Source: Anarhynchus alexandrinus (taxonomy: Eukaryota > Chordata > Aves > Charadriiformes > Charadriidae). Taken from it: a stretch of DNA of 64,000 nucleotides. The position numbers and the translations under genes were made by a program. Under the pieces are notes generated by a model. It did not search any database. It saw only the letters and a list, made by a program, of their open reading frames with translations, and was not told where the DNA came from. The stretch's first letter is position 1, and every line of letters starts with the position of its first letter. The stretch is from positions 2,435,383-2,499,382 of the forward strand of contig VUYV01000101.1 of NCBI GenBank assembly GCA_008711295.1, read 5' to 3'. Shown one piece after another: positions 39,101-49,025 of this stretch.

Positions 39101-41117
39101 CAAAAAAAAAAAACCAACCAGGTTTTGAGCATTGCAAGCTTTTTTTTCCCTTTTATTTCTTTTTTGCCTTTTAATAAAAAAAAAAGTGTCCTAAAGTAAT
39201 CTGAGATCCTTTCACAGGATGAGTGGGAAATAAAATCTTTCCCTTGAGTCCAGGTAAAAAGGATACTGTATATTGTGCTGGACGAAGACTATTGGTTTTG
39301 AGGAATTTTTTAAAGGTAGTAAAATACCTGAGAGCTGGTGCATGCACACGTGGCTCTGAAAAGGACAGATTTATGTTAGAAATCTAAATGTGGGTTAGAA
39401 AGTGTTAAAGAACTTCATTTCATATGTCGAGTATGGCATAGTCTGGATGCAGTTCTTCTGAAGTGAGTCACTCCCAAGGCCTGAGTCATGGTCATACAGA
39501 AAGACTAATTAACCTATAGTTAGCAAGGGCCAAATCAAGGCTAGCGAGCCAACACCTTTTGCAGTTGGAAATCTTTGCAGTTGACTACTGGGATGAATGG
39601 CTAAGCATGTACTTCATGTCTGGAGCTTTTTCAAAGCACCAGATAGCTACAGAACTGTTGTTGAAGGGTCTAGAGAGGTTACTGGATCATTGCAGTCACA
39701 TGTGGTTACACTGGGGGGTGGCACAGTTGGCAGGAAACAGAAGCATTTTCCCAATAGCTTTTAGATGTCCAAGGTACGTAGGAAGTCCACATTTCCCACT
39801 TCCTATCAGCATTGCTTTCATCTTGATTATTGGGTTGTGTTTTTTCAGCAACTATTTTTTTCTTCTTCTTTTTTTTTTTTTGTTTTGTTTCTGGGTAGTA
39901 GTTCTTTAAGGAATACAATTCGTTATTATTCATTGTAGAAGAAGGTTGAGGCCAAGGCAGTTTCTATCAAATGCTACAAATCAGAGGTGGGCATTCTTTC
40001 ATAAACAGAAAGTAGTCAAAAGTAATCCACAGATACTTCTTTTTCTCCAGAGTGCCATTTCTGGGAAGTAATTTTACTATAAGGCATAATTTCAGTCATC
40101 CCCTGCCATTTCAAACACTGTGTACCATTGAAAAATATCACTTTAACTATAAAAAGAAAGATTACCTTATGGTTATGTTGTTTTTAGAGCAGGTTCTCTC
40201 TTGAGGCTTATTTAAGTGAGAGCTTTATTTTTCTTCCCAAGCCATTGAGGAGTTTTATTTTTTCTTTCAGAAGGCTTGCAGTTTATAAAAAATGATTAAA
40301 AGCATCAGTCCAAAGTGGGAATGAAGACTTCTGTTCCTCAGGAATGAAGAGAAATTATATGAATTACCAGCAGCCAAATAACTGACACCCCATAGATTTA
40401 ATTCTAGGACTGGTTTTATTGTTTCAGGATATTTCCCACTAAGTAATTCCCATTATATTCATTATTACTAAATCAATCTAAGATGTGATGCTTTGTATGA
40501 ATTAAAAAGGCCATTTCCATAAAGGTTACATCTGAAGTTTGTATGAGAGTATGTTTTCCCTTACTAAGAAGGAAAATAGCAGTGGAGGACTCCCAAGTAA
40601 GCAATGGTGTGAAAACATATTTTCAAAAATCATGGCCAGAACTTTGCAGCAAAATTTTTTCTCCCCCCCTCCCCCTTTTTCTTTTTTGAGTACAAAATTT
40701 TTCATGAGAGTGGTACTGCTGTGAAAAAGACCATGTTTCCTTCATTGTTTTCTATATTTCTTATTTTTTATTCTGGGTTTTTTCTGCTTTATATTTTTCT
40801 TGGAAAATTTCTTCATTCTCTCCTTCTCCCTCAGTGCCATCTCCAACCTAACTGGGGCCAGAAAAAGGAGGAGATGAGGAAAAGCGTATTGAGAGGCATA
40901 GGAATGTCATTTTCGCAAAGATGAATATAAACAGCTGGGAAATCGTTGTTTACAAAATACCACTGGCTCTACTGATGTTATTTTTCATTATTTTTTATAC
41001 TACCAAATGAAATTAATGAATTATTTGGATTTCTGTTTTCTATGTTTGTTTCCAAAGACTCTTCCACAACATGGAGAAATGACGTTGCATACAATTAAAT
41101 CAAGTTTCTCTCTGCAG
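33122..41117 (+). other. GABRG3: GABRG3 intron between exons A and B
   Basis: Intron of 7,996 bp bounded by GTAAGT and TCTGCAG, phase 1. It contains one CR1 3' fragment (about 35640-35924) in the sense orientation and AT-rich unique sequence. A minus-strand open frame of 130 codons (36217-36609) is discussed as a finding. Nothing else recognisable was seen. Confidence 0.93.
35640..35924 (+). mobile_element. CR1 LINE 3' tail in the intron between GABRG3 exons A and B
   Basis: About 285 bp, sense orientation. A frame reads [20 protein letters not shown] then [20 protein letters not shown], the conserved last part of CR1 ORF2. It is followed by the 3' UTR GGTTGATGGTTGGGCTCGAT and the end TTCTATGATGCTATGATT. 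Truncated and non-autonomous. Confidence 0.94.
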
Positions 41118-41314
41118 GCATCACCACAGTATTGACCATGACAACTTTGAGTACCATTGCAAGGAAGTCATTACCCCGTGTCTCCTATGTCACCGCTATG
41201 GATTTGTTTGTGACTGTATGCTTTCTATTTGTCTTTGCTGCTCTGATGGAGTATGCAACCCTCAACTACTACTCAAGTTGCAGGAAACCAAACTGTACTA
41301 AGAAGAAAAAGTCG
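41118..41314 (+). CDS. GABRG3: GABRG3 exon B: pore-lining M2, M3, start of intracellular loop
   Basis: Exon of 197 nt after a pyrimidine-rich TCTCTGCAG acceptor, ending at a GTAAGA donor. It completes the split Gly codon of exon A and ends on a whole codon (phase 0). It encodes the pore-lining M2 ([18 protein letters not shown]) and M3 ([19 protein letters not shown]), then [11 protein letters not shown] and the start of the M3-M4 cytoplasmic loop, [12 protein letters not shown]. The M2 threonine/leucine pattern is that of anion-selective Cys-loop channels. [20 protein letters not shown] with [12 protein letters not shown] is what I recall as gamma-3-specific; gamma-2 has [17 protein letters not shown]. 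The frame stays open for 48 codons past the donor to a stop at 41456-41458, so intron retention would give a protein truncated before M4. Confidence 0.96.
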
Positions 41315-42848
41315 GTAAGATGGGAGCATTTAAATTTGTTTTCCAGCACGTGTCTGGCTCAGAGAGCAGAGAATCATTCAATGACAGCATGTAATTCCAT
41401 GATACTCCGCTCCTCTGAGCTCTTCCCAGTCTGTGGTGTGATCTGCCCTGAAAGCTGACGGAAAATAGTTACCCGCAGTAACAGCAGAAGCAGTTACGCG
41501 CGTGTTGAGTGAGGTCTGTTCCTAACAGAAGCAGCCTGCTGACCATGAGGCAGCAACCCTGCCTACGTGTCTTTTGTCCTCCAATTACTGTGCTGGTAGT
41601 CATAAAGGACTCCCACTGAAACAGATTGCATAGCTTGTTATACAAATATATGCACATCGATGTATATTCAAATGCATCTGCTATTTCATGACTTAAAAGG
41701 TCTAGAAATATTTGTGAACTTTACAAATGGGATTTCAATGTCTCTACTGGGAATCAGCACTTGTTTTTAGCCCTGTGCACAAAGGGGCTTATTCCGAAGT
41801 GCAAAAACAGAGTGGGTCATTGCAAAGGAGCATTTTTGGCCAAAAAGACACTTCCGAGAGTAACACCCAGACACACACAGAAGCTGCTTATTTAGAAACA
41901 ATTAAAACAATCATGCAGGAAGAATTGCCTGGTGTACATCACAATTGACTGTGAGAATGAGAGGGGGCAGTATAATGGAGAATAAAATCTCAGTGTAAAC
42001 ATAGGAAAGGGGAAGTGGGCTGTCCACTGAAGAACAGTGGAAAAGCTTATGGGTTTGAGATCAGTAATTGGAGATGTTGGATGCCATTTTGCATAATGGA
42101 GGGAATAAGGACATTTGAAATCAGAAATACAAAGACAAATATGAGAAATGTGAAGGAGGAAATTGAAGAGACAGAAGGCTAAATTCAGGGAATAATAGGT
42201 CACAAAATAAAAAGGGATTGAATGAAGAGCTATAGAAAAATATTGAATGAAGAACTAATGAAGGAAAAGCTGAAATGAATATGGAATTGGAGAAAGCCTA
42301 GAAAGCCATAGACTTAGTCAATGAAAACTCCATTAAACCTCTAATAGCTTCTTGTAAAAATGCATTGCACACAAAAGGCAAAAGAGTGTTACCAAACGAA
42401 AAGTATGAGACAATCAAAATGAGCTTGCTAATGATCAAACTAAAATTCCATCCTATAGAAAGACTGAATGAAAAAGTCACGAGTATCTTTATGAGTGGGA
42501 TGTATTTCCAGACATGAGAATGAAGATGAGGGAAAGCATGAAACATCTATGAGATTTAAATTAACACAAGAACAAATGCTCACTTAGCTCTTGTTTGCTA
42601 AATAAATAAATATAATAGGTTGAATAAAGATTTAAAGTGGATGGGAACTAGGCGTTCATTCTGCTGAGGTTTCATGCAGTTTTAAAGTGTAAGAATATTA
42701 TTCTGAATATATAGAATACTCAGCATGAAGTGTTTTATGGACAAATACATTTAAAGGCTTGGTTTAAGGAATGCTATTGAACATTATATGCATATGAAGC
42801 AATAAGTAAGTTTTCTTCTGAATAATTCTTTTGTTATCTTAATTTAAG

Positions 42849-42878
42849 CTACCTGATGTCAGTTTTGGTCATGTGATG
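42849..42878 (+). CDS. Candidate in-frame microexon in the M3-M4 loop of GABRG3
   Basis: A 30-nt segment preceded by a pyrimidine-rich stretch (about 42811-42840) and an AG at 42847-42848, and followed by a consensus GTAAGTA donor at 42879. It begins and ends in phase 0, matching exon B and exon C, so inclusion would add ten residues (LPDVSFGHVM) between KKKKS and NYSVLDM without shifting the frame. The gamma-2 subunit has a 24-nt alternative exon (LLRMFSFK, with a PKC serine) at the corresponding place, and mammalian gamma-3 carries about 20 extra residues here beginning LLHPDS. This is an inference from splice signals, phase and position only. A chance AG-30nt-GTAAGT arrangement in a 5-kb intron is possible. 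Confidence 0.4.
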
Positions 42879-45527
42879 GTAAGTAAACTATTTTATTCAG
42901 TCACAGAAATGGAGGCATGAATGCATGGCTGACATTTACTTGCAATAATTCTCAAGAAAGCTGTAACACTATATTGTTTTACCCTGGCTTCACTATAAAT
43001 ATTGTTTTGCTTTTTTGTTAAAAGGTCAGTTTGGTTTTGGTTGTGGCAGAGGAACATAGCTGCCTCTTTCTATAAGGACTTATCAAATGATTTGGGAGGG
43101 AGAACGGTCAAGTGTAGAATACTGTGTGTTATTTTTAACTCAGAAATTTTGTGTGTCTTCTTTACATAATATTGCAGTTGCTCATTACATTTTATTAAAA
43201 AGTAATAAGCACAAGTTATGTCATAGACTTATATGAAGATTTAACTGAGTTTCATAGAAAATAATTAATTTATGCATATCTGTAAAGCCTTCAGCAAACT
43301 TTCAGGTGGATTTTTGAGTAATTTAGGCAGACAAGTTTAACACAGTTAGTTGTACTATATCTAAAAATCGAATAAATTCTATTCCCCAAAGCTCTAGATA
43401 ACTATATATATATGTACAGCGATAATAAAGTTGAAACTGAGCATAAAATTGTGTCTCTAACTCATACAAAAACTGAAACTGGAACACATACTATAATATA
43501 TATAAATATAAAGCATGCAGAGGGACAGTTTATCAGCTGGTTGGATGGCCTGCTTCCCAGCTATCAGACCCAAATAAAAACAGGGACAGAACTAAAAGAG
43601 TGCTTTTGCACTTCTTGGTTTCGATATGTTGAAGTTCATAATTTAGAACTGCTAGCTCCATGTTACTAGCTTACCTTTTACAAAAATATTACACACNATT
43701 GAAAGTCTGCTCATTGACAATGAATGGTTTACAGCAAACATTGCAATTATACGCTTGCTCTTGCTGTCACTCCCTGGACAGACTTTTCTGAAAGATGAAG
43801 TTAAAATTGAATGGGTGGCGGCACTTTCCTTTTTCCAATCAAAAAAAAAAAAGGGAAAGAGAAACACAATTAAAATGACAATAGAGTTTAACACTTAGTC
43901 TTTGTCTAGATCTAGTCAGTCCGACCTGCTTGGGAAGTATCTGCAGGCTTTTCAAGTCTTTTACTCACTGTTTTCTTTTTTTACTATAAGACAGATATTG
44001 AGCAGGGCCTTGTTCTATACATAAACAACTTCCATGTTCAAATTGTAGCAAAACCTGCAGAAAATAAGCAGTGTATCTGATTCTCAAGCTATCATCTTGT
44101 CTTTTCCAACCTTGTAGTGATGCCACCTAAAAGGTGAAATTTATTAATCTCAGTAAATCTGTGTTCAGGTAATCCCACCCCTTGTTTTTCTTCCTAGAGA
44201 ACACACTTATATCTTGTCTGAACTAATTTTATTAAGCATGTTTAACACTGCATCTGAACCGCCTTGTCCAAGGCACCTGAGAAGTGCCTTGCTTTGCCAG
44301 GCCTCTCAGGTGGTACTGGGCTGACTCCCACCATGCAGGCAGCACTCGCCTCCCAACCCCGGCTCAGTAGGACTCAGGACACAGTGGGTACCATCCACCT
44401 TCACCTGGTATCTAGTCACTTCAGGACCCCTCCTAGCTGACAGAGACTAAAGCAACCAGATTAGTCTGTCTGTATTATCGCAGCATTTATTTTATCTTCT
44501 GTCCCAAGCAGATAGTTGATATGACAAAACAAAAACAAAAAAAACCCCAGGCTATTGATAGATGAGTTTCCTTTGCAGAACCAGGGCACCTATTTGTCTT
44601 CACTTACCAAAATTGTCTGGAGAGATGGAAATCAACCTTTCTTCTTTTTAACATAAATATTATAGCCTGGCATAGAAAATTGAAGTCACTGAGTAGGAAT
44701 TTTTCATAAAGGCCTGTAAGAAATGAACAATATGTGAAAGAGTGGTATAGAAGAGTTAGTTTAGTTACAGCTTTTTTCTCTCCAAAGTGCTACAGTCAAA
44801 AAGTGATTGCTTGTGCAATAATCTTAGACTTTTTCCACGTGGCAGCACATTGTAAAGCTCTGATACCAGCCACCTGAAACTTTATAAATGACAGAGAAGA
44901 CCATAAGGGCATAATTTGTGTCATGTAATCTCAGAGATAAAGTCATTTGCAACAAATAGATTTGCAATAATCTACTTCTGAATTGGAATCTCTTTACAGT
45001 CCACAGCGCAATGCACCTGAGAGATTTTAGCCATCTACTTATGACGAGAAGACTTGTGCCCTAGAAGTAATTGGCTGGATACCATAGGGCAGTTGTTCAG
45101 ATGTAGTTATCTATGTTGGAGGTGCCAACATCTAAGCAGAGGGATGCCACGTCAAGTTCTTATCTCAGGGACCGGCATTTTTAATGAGATAGGTAATATT
45201 ATCGTGTGTCAAACCAAAGGATTTGTAGAAAGAAAATGAAGTCAATAGAAAAAGGAAAATTTCCACTGAGGCACATCACGCATATCACTGATGTGTTTCA
45301 CAGACACAGCGAGAGCTTTCAGGTATGCCCCAACACCTTCAACGGGAAATGTCACCTATTTTGTATCGCAAGCGTGGAAGCAGGTGCCCAGAGCACCCTC
45401 CAGAATGCAAGCAGGCACCATACAGAGGCGTGCCTACCTTGTTAGTGCACACCCGGCATGCTCCTGCAGGCAAAGGCGATGCTCAGCGCAATCACAGGGA
45501 GAGGAAGGGCCCCCGAGGTGGAGAAAA

Positions 45528-45565
45528 CCGCCCTGACAGGGCTGGAATCTGCTTTGTCAGGGCGG
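45528..45565. repeat. Perfect 11-bp GC-rich hairpin in the exon B-C intron
   Basis: CCGCCCTGACA (45528-45538) and its exact complement TGTCAGGGCGG (45555-45565) with a 16-base loop. It sits in a GC-rich patch (about 45290-45660) about 0.8 kb before exon C, where several frames are open only because stops are scarce. Confidence 0.85.
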
Positions 45566-46366
45566 TGCAGACAGGCAGCAAAGCTGATGGGGCCCTTCCT
45601 AGTGATGCCAGCGGAGGAGGTGACATTTGTGAGGATGGAATGGGTGGCTTGATGAGAGAGGAGACTATTGTGAGAAAGCACCTTTCATGAAAAGGAAATG
45701 GTGTGACAGAAAAGCTGACAAAGTGTAAATAGGAGTACATTGAAGAAGGAGAGGTCTGTAAGCACGAGTGGTACTGTGAGGATGTGTGACATCAAAGTGC
45801 CCTATTTCTGAGCATGGTTAGTGTGATAAGGACTAAAGAGATGTGCCTAGGGATGGCATTTTGAAATCCTGCACTGAAATCATCACTGTCTGTTGCTGAT
45901 CGTATCTGTTTTTATAAACCATGGTAAAGATAAGAGGCAGTGAATGCAGCCATACTAAGTGGACATTGTTCTGTAATTAATTGGGGAGGGGGGACAACTT
46001 CCTTATTTTTTGGAATACATTCTTAAATGTAGTAGCTGCAAGTGTTTAAAGTAACTTGCAAATAATATTTGCACAGGCAAGTGAACTCCTAAGTGTGAAA
46101 AAATGGTTACAAGGAAATATATGCTTTGAGTTAACTAAGTAGAAAATACACCTAGAATTATTTAACTTGCCACTTCAAAATCTCTCAGTGCAAATTCATC
46201 TGAAAAGGCATCTTTTGAGGGAAAGAAAGATGCTCCCCAAACCTAGGATTCTTATAGTATCGACCTCTTATCCCCAGCTCCTGCAATTTTTCCCCATGAT
46301 TATTAATTGTGATCTGCATCATCCATGGAAGCTTATCAAACTGTTGGTTTCTTTTTCTCTCCTCAG

Positions 46367-46645
46367 AATTACTCTGTACTTGATATGAGACCACCAACTA
46401 CAGTCATCACATTGAACAATGCCATGTATTGGCAAGATTTTGAAGATGCGTGCGTCTATGAATGTCTGGATGGGAAAGACTGCCAGAGCTTTTTCTGTTG
46501 TTACGAAGAGTGTAAATCAGGCTCCTGGAGGAGAGGACGTATTCACATAGACATCTTAGAACTGGACTCTTACTCTAGGGTCTTTTTTCCTACATCCTTC
46601 CTGCTGTTTAACCTGGTCTACTGGGTTGGATACCTCTATCTTTAA
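46367..46645 (+). CDS. GABRG3: GABRG3 exon C: rest of cytoplasmic loop, M4 and stop codon
   Basis: Terminal coding exon, 279 nt including TAA at 46643-46645, after a strong TTTTTCTCTCCTCAG acceptor in phase 0. It encodes 92 residues beginning [20 protein letters not shown]. The segment [20 protein letters not shown] followed by [15 protein letters not shown] is the Cys-rich end of the loop. In gamma-2 the matching part carries palmitoylated cysteines and the GABARAP/gephyrin-linked trafficking region. M4 is [20 protein letters not shown] and the protein ends GYLYL, the usual end of gamma subunits. The frame also stays open upstream to 46325, but the acceptor and exon B phase fix the start at 46367. 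No lesion was seen. Confidence 0.96.
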   Translation, partial: NYSVLDMRPPTTVITLNNAMYWQDFEDACVYECLDGKDCQSFFCCYEECKSGSWRRGRIHIDILELDSYSRVFFPTSFLLFNLVYWVGYLYL

Positions 46646-47365
46646 ATGTTGCCTGTAGCGGTGAAGACTGCTGTGTTTTCACACTGCGGAGGGATGGTGA
46701 AAGTGCAGAAAAAGTGAAGGACACGGTCAGTTTCATCTCAAATTATAGAGGCCACATTAATCTTCACCATCACAGAGCCTGATGAAGAATTTTAATATAT
46801 AATTGCCTGAAAAAGAAAATCGTGGAGGAATTATCTCCTTACTGCTATTCATTTTAAGGAAAAGATTCTTACAAAATTCAGCTGAATTTGTAGTGTAAGT
46901 GATGTTTATGAATAATTATTGTATATTAGAATCTCTACTATTCTCCCTTGGCATAGAAGCTATACACAATTCAGGCAAAGGTTAAATATGTCATTTTTGT
47001 TCTTCATTCCCATACCTTCTTCAAAATGCTGCCATATTCCTGAGGCTCAGAGCAACATACACTGGCACTGGCAAAGAAGCCAAAGCCAACGAAACCACTC
47101 CTTTGTATTTAAACTTGCTTGAGCTACATCCCATAGGTTTTGGGAAATATTTCATTGGTGACCTCCTTGCTATAGAGAAACCACCAAAAGACAGTAAGAA
47201 ATGTCGTTGGTGGGATCAAAACATGGACATTACTTTCTGCAAAGGTCTGGGATTCATGGAATTAGCCAATTACCTACACATATTGGTTTTGACTTAAGGT
47301 GAAAAGGCAGGGTTATAAGAAAGCTATTATTTTGATATAAATAAAAGACTTGCCTATCTCTGAGG
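46646..47365 (+). other. GABRG3: Probable 3' UTR of GABRG3
   Basis: AT-rich non-coding DNA after the stop codon. The first canonical AATAAA is at 47340-47345, so cleavage is expected roughly 10-30 nt later; the end given here is approximate. Weaker ATTAAA sites at about 47802 and 48083 could give longer forms. The 3' UTR extent is an inference; 3'-end RNA data would settle it. Confidence 0.5.
47340..47345 (+). terminator. Candidate poly(A) signal AATAAA of GABRG3
   Basis: First canonical hexamer downstream of the stop codon, in the context GATATAAATAAAAGAC, about 695 nt into the 3' UTR. A canonical hexamer can occur by chance in AT-rich DNA, so use is unproven. Confidence 0.45.
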
Positions 47366-48577
47366 CAGCTGTAGGCATAACTTCTACAGTTTTTCAAGCT
47401 TTTAACTGTCTTTTTTTATGACTGGCTAAACACAGGATGGTCATTGATTTCTAAAGTACTCTACTTGAAGCAGGACAAGATTCCTGCTTGTTTGTGTCAT
47501 TGTAGCAGATCATAGTTGATAGGCCATGAGTAAAAATCACTATATAATAGCACTAGGAATATGTGACTTCCTTCAAATTGCAGTTTACTAAAAAGTGCTC
47601 TCTCTTATTCTTATTCTTATTCTTTCTCTCAAAGACATTTTACAAAATTGAAAAACGTGTGCCAAAGGACATTTTTTGTTCCTTCCATAAAGTTAAATAT
47701 TGCAGTCCTTACTCATGGCAGTTGTTCCCCGGGCGTGAGCTGAAGACTGAACACTTTTGACTTGAATAGTACATTATGGGAACACAATTGTCACACTTGA
47801 ATTAAACATGGAATAGTGGCCACATGTATAAAAATGTTGTTTTCAATTTTTTCCTAAACTACCACCTGTATTTTACCCTAAAAAGCTATTTTGTAATTTT
47901 CAAGCTTTTGACCATTAAATTCTTAAAATACCCATTTTTTCAAAAACTATTTTTACACTGTTAAACTAGATCACATCTTTTACAGATTGTCTCAATAATG
48001 GTTATTAAGCAAACAAAACAGATTCAAAACTAAATAGCAATGGTTTTTCACTACCCTTTGGATGACAAATGGTTACAAAGGATTAAAGTTAAAACATACC
48101 TAAAACCAAAATTCTATTTTTTTTCTTTTCTGGAGGACCTGATAATTTTTTTATCATCTCAAAAAATGTGTGTATATCTTCCACACAGTATTTGATAAAA
48201 AATGAGTAGTAGATGTTCCTTTTCTGCTCAGAAAGAAAATCCTGCAAACAAGCAAAAACTAATGCAATGGTAATTCTAAAGGAACAGAAACTCTGTCATG
48301 TTCTTTGAAACATCATTGTCTGTCATTGCTGTTGCTCTGTGCTTCCAGTGAGTTTTTAATCGAAAAAAAATACCAACACAAAAGTTAACTGTAGTTATTC
48401 AAAATACTTTCTTCTGTTTTTCACTTGCCTAAAATATCAGAGACAGACCTGGGTTTAGGTGGGGGAGGGGAATTACTTCTCTAAGGACTGACAAAATTCA
48501 AATTACAAGCACAGAGGAGAAATATTTTGGAGCGGGATCAAAACCTTATTTTTAGCAAAATCTGCCCAATCTGATGT
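47366..48577. other. Intergenic DNA just past GABRG3
   Basis: AT-rich, with two ATTAAA hexamers and one short microsatellite. No exon or RNA gene recognised. Confidence 0.6.
47605..47622 (+). repeat. (TTATTC)3 microsatellite
   Basis: Three hexamer units in a pyrimidine-rich stretch downstream of GABRG3. Confidence 0.9.
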
Positions 48578-48615
48578 CTTCTAAACCAATGATAACCTTC
48601 TAAACCAATGATAAT
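48578..48615 (+). repeat. 19-bp tandem duplication
   Basis: CTTCTAAACCAATGATAAC repeated at once with one difference at the last base (48578-48596, 48597-48615), about 35 bp before a CR1 copy. Confidence 0.95.
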
Positions 48616-48649
48616 AAAGGGAGGGTGCCAGGGGGATGGGAACAGTCTT

Positions 48650-48950
48650 TTTTTCAGTGGTGCCCAGTGGTAGGACAAGAGGTAACGGGCACAAACTTGA
48701 ACATAGGAAGTTCCATCTTAACATGAGGAGGAACTTCTTTACTTTGAGGGTGGCAGAGCACTGGAACAGGCTGCCCAGAGAGGCTGTGGAGTCTCCCACT
48801 CTGGAGACATTCAAAACCTGCCTGGATGCTGTCCTGTGCAACTTGCTGTAGGTGACCCTGCTCTGGCGGGGGGATTGGACTAGATGATCTCCAGAGGTCC
48901 CTTCCAACCCTGACCATTCTGTGATTCTGTGATTCTGTGTGATTCTGATT
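48650..48950 (+). mobile_element. CR1 LINE 3' tail downstream of GABRG3
   Basis: About 300 bp. A frame reads [20 protein letters not shown] then [20 protein letters not shown], the end of CR1 ORF2, followed by the 3' UTR with GGATTGGACTAGATGATCTC and a tail of repeated TGATTCTG units. Short tandem duplications lie on each side (48578-48615 and 48992-49025). Confidence 0.94.
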
Positions 48951-48991
48951 TCAAAATACATGTTGAAGTTTTTGCTAACCCTCAACAGCAA

Positions 48992-49025
48992 ATTACTCTG
49001 TAAAATCTATTACTCTGTAAAATCT
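48992..49025 (+). repeat. 17-bp perfect tandem duplication
   Basis: ATTACTCTGTAAAATCT at 48992-49008 and again at 49009-49025, about 40 bp after the CR1 tail. Confidence 0.97.

Larger units (their letters stand above)
41315..46366 (+). other. GABRG3: GABRG3 intron between exons B and C
   Basis: Intron of 5,052 bp, GTAAGA to CTCCTCAG, phase 0. It holds the microexon candidate at 42849-42878, AT-rich simple sequence around 43400-43510, a GC-rich patch at about 44260-44460, and a second GC-rich patch at about 45290-45660 with a perfect hairpin. I found no CR1 copy in it. Confidence 0.92.

Noticed and set aside
41892..42546. Minus-strand frames of 103 and 82 codons rich in Phe, Leu and Ser
   Set aside because: They arise from A/G-rich plus-strand sequence; no signal peptide plus domain arrangement and no splice support.
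45206..45740. Stack of overlapping open frames on both strands
   Set aside because: A by-product of high G+C (few stop codons); no frame has homology that I can see.
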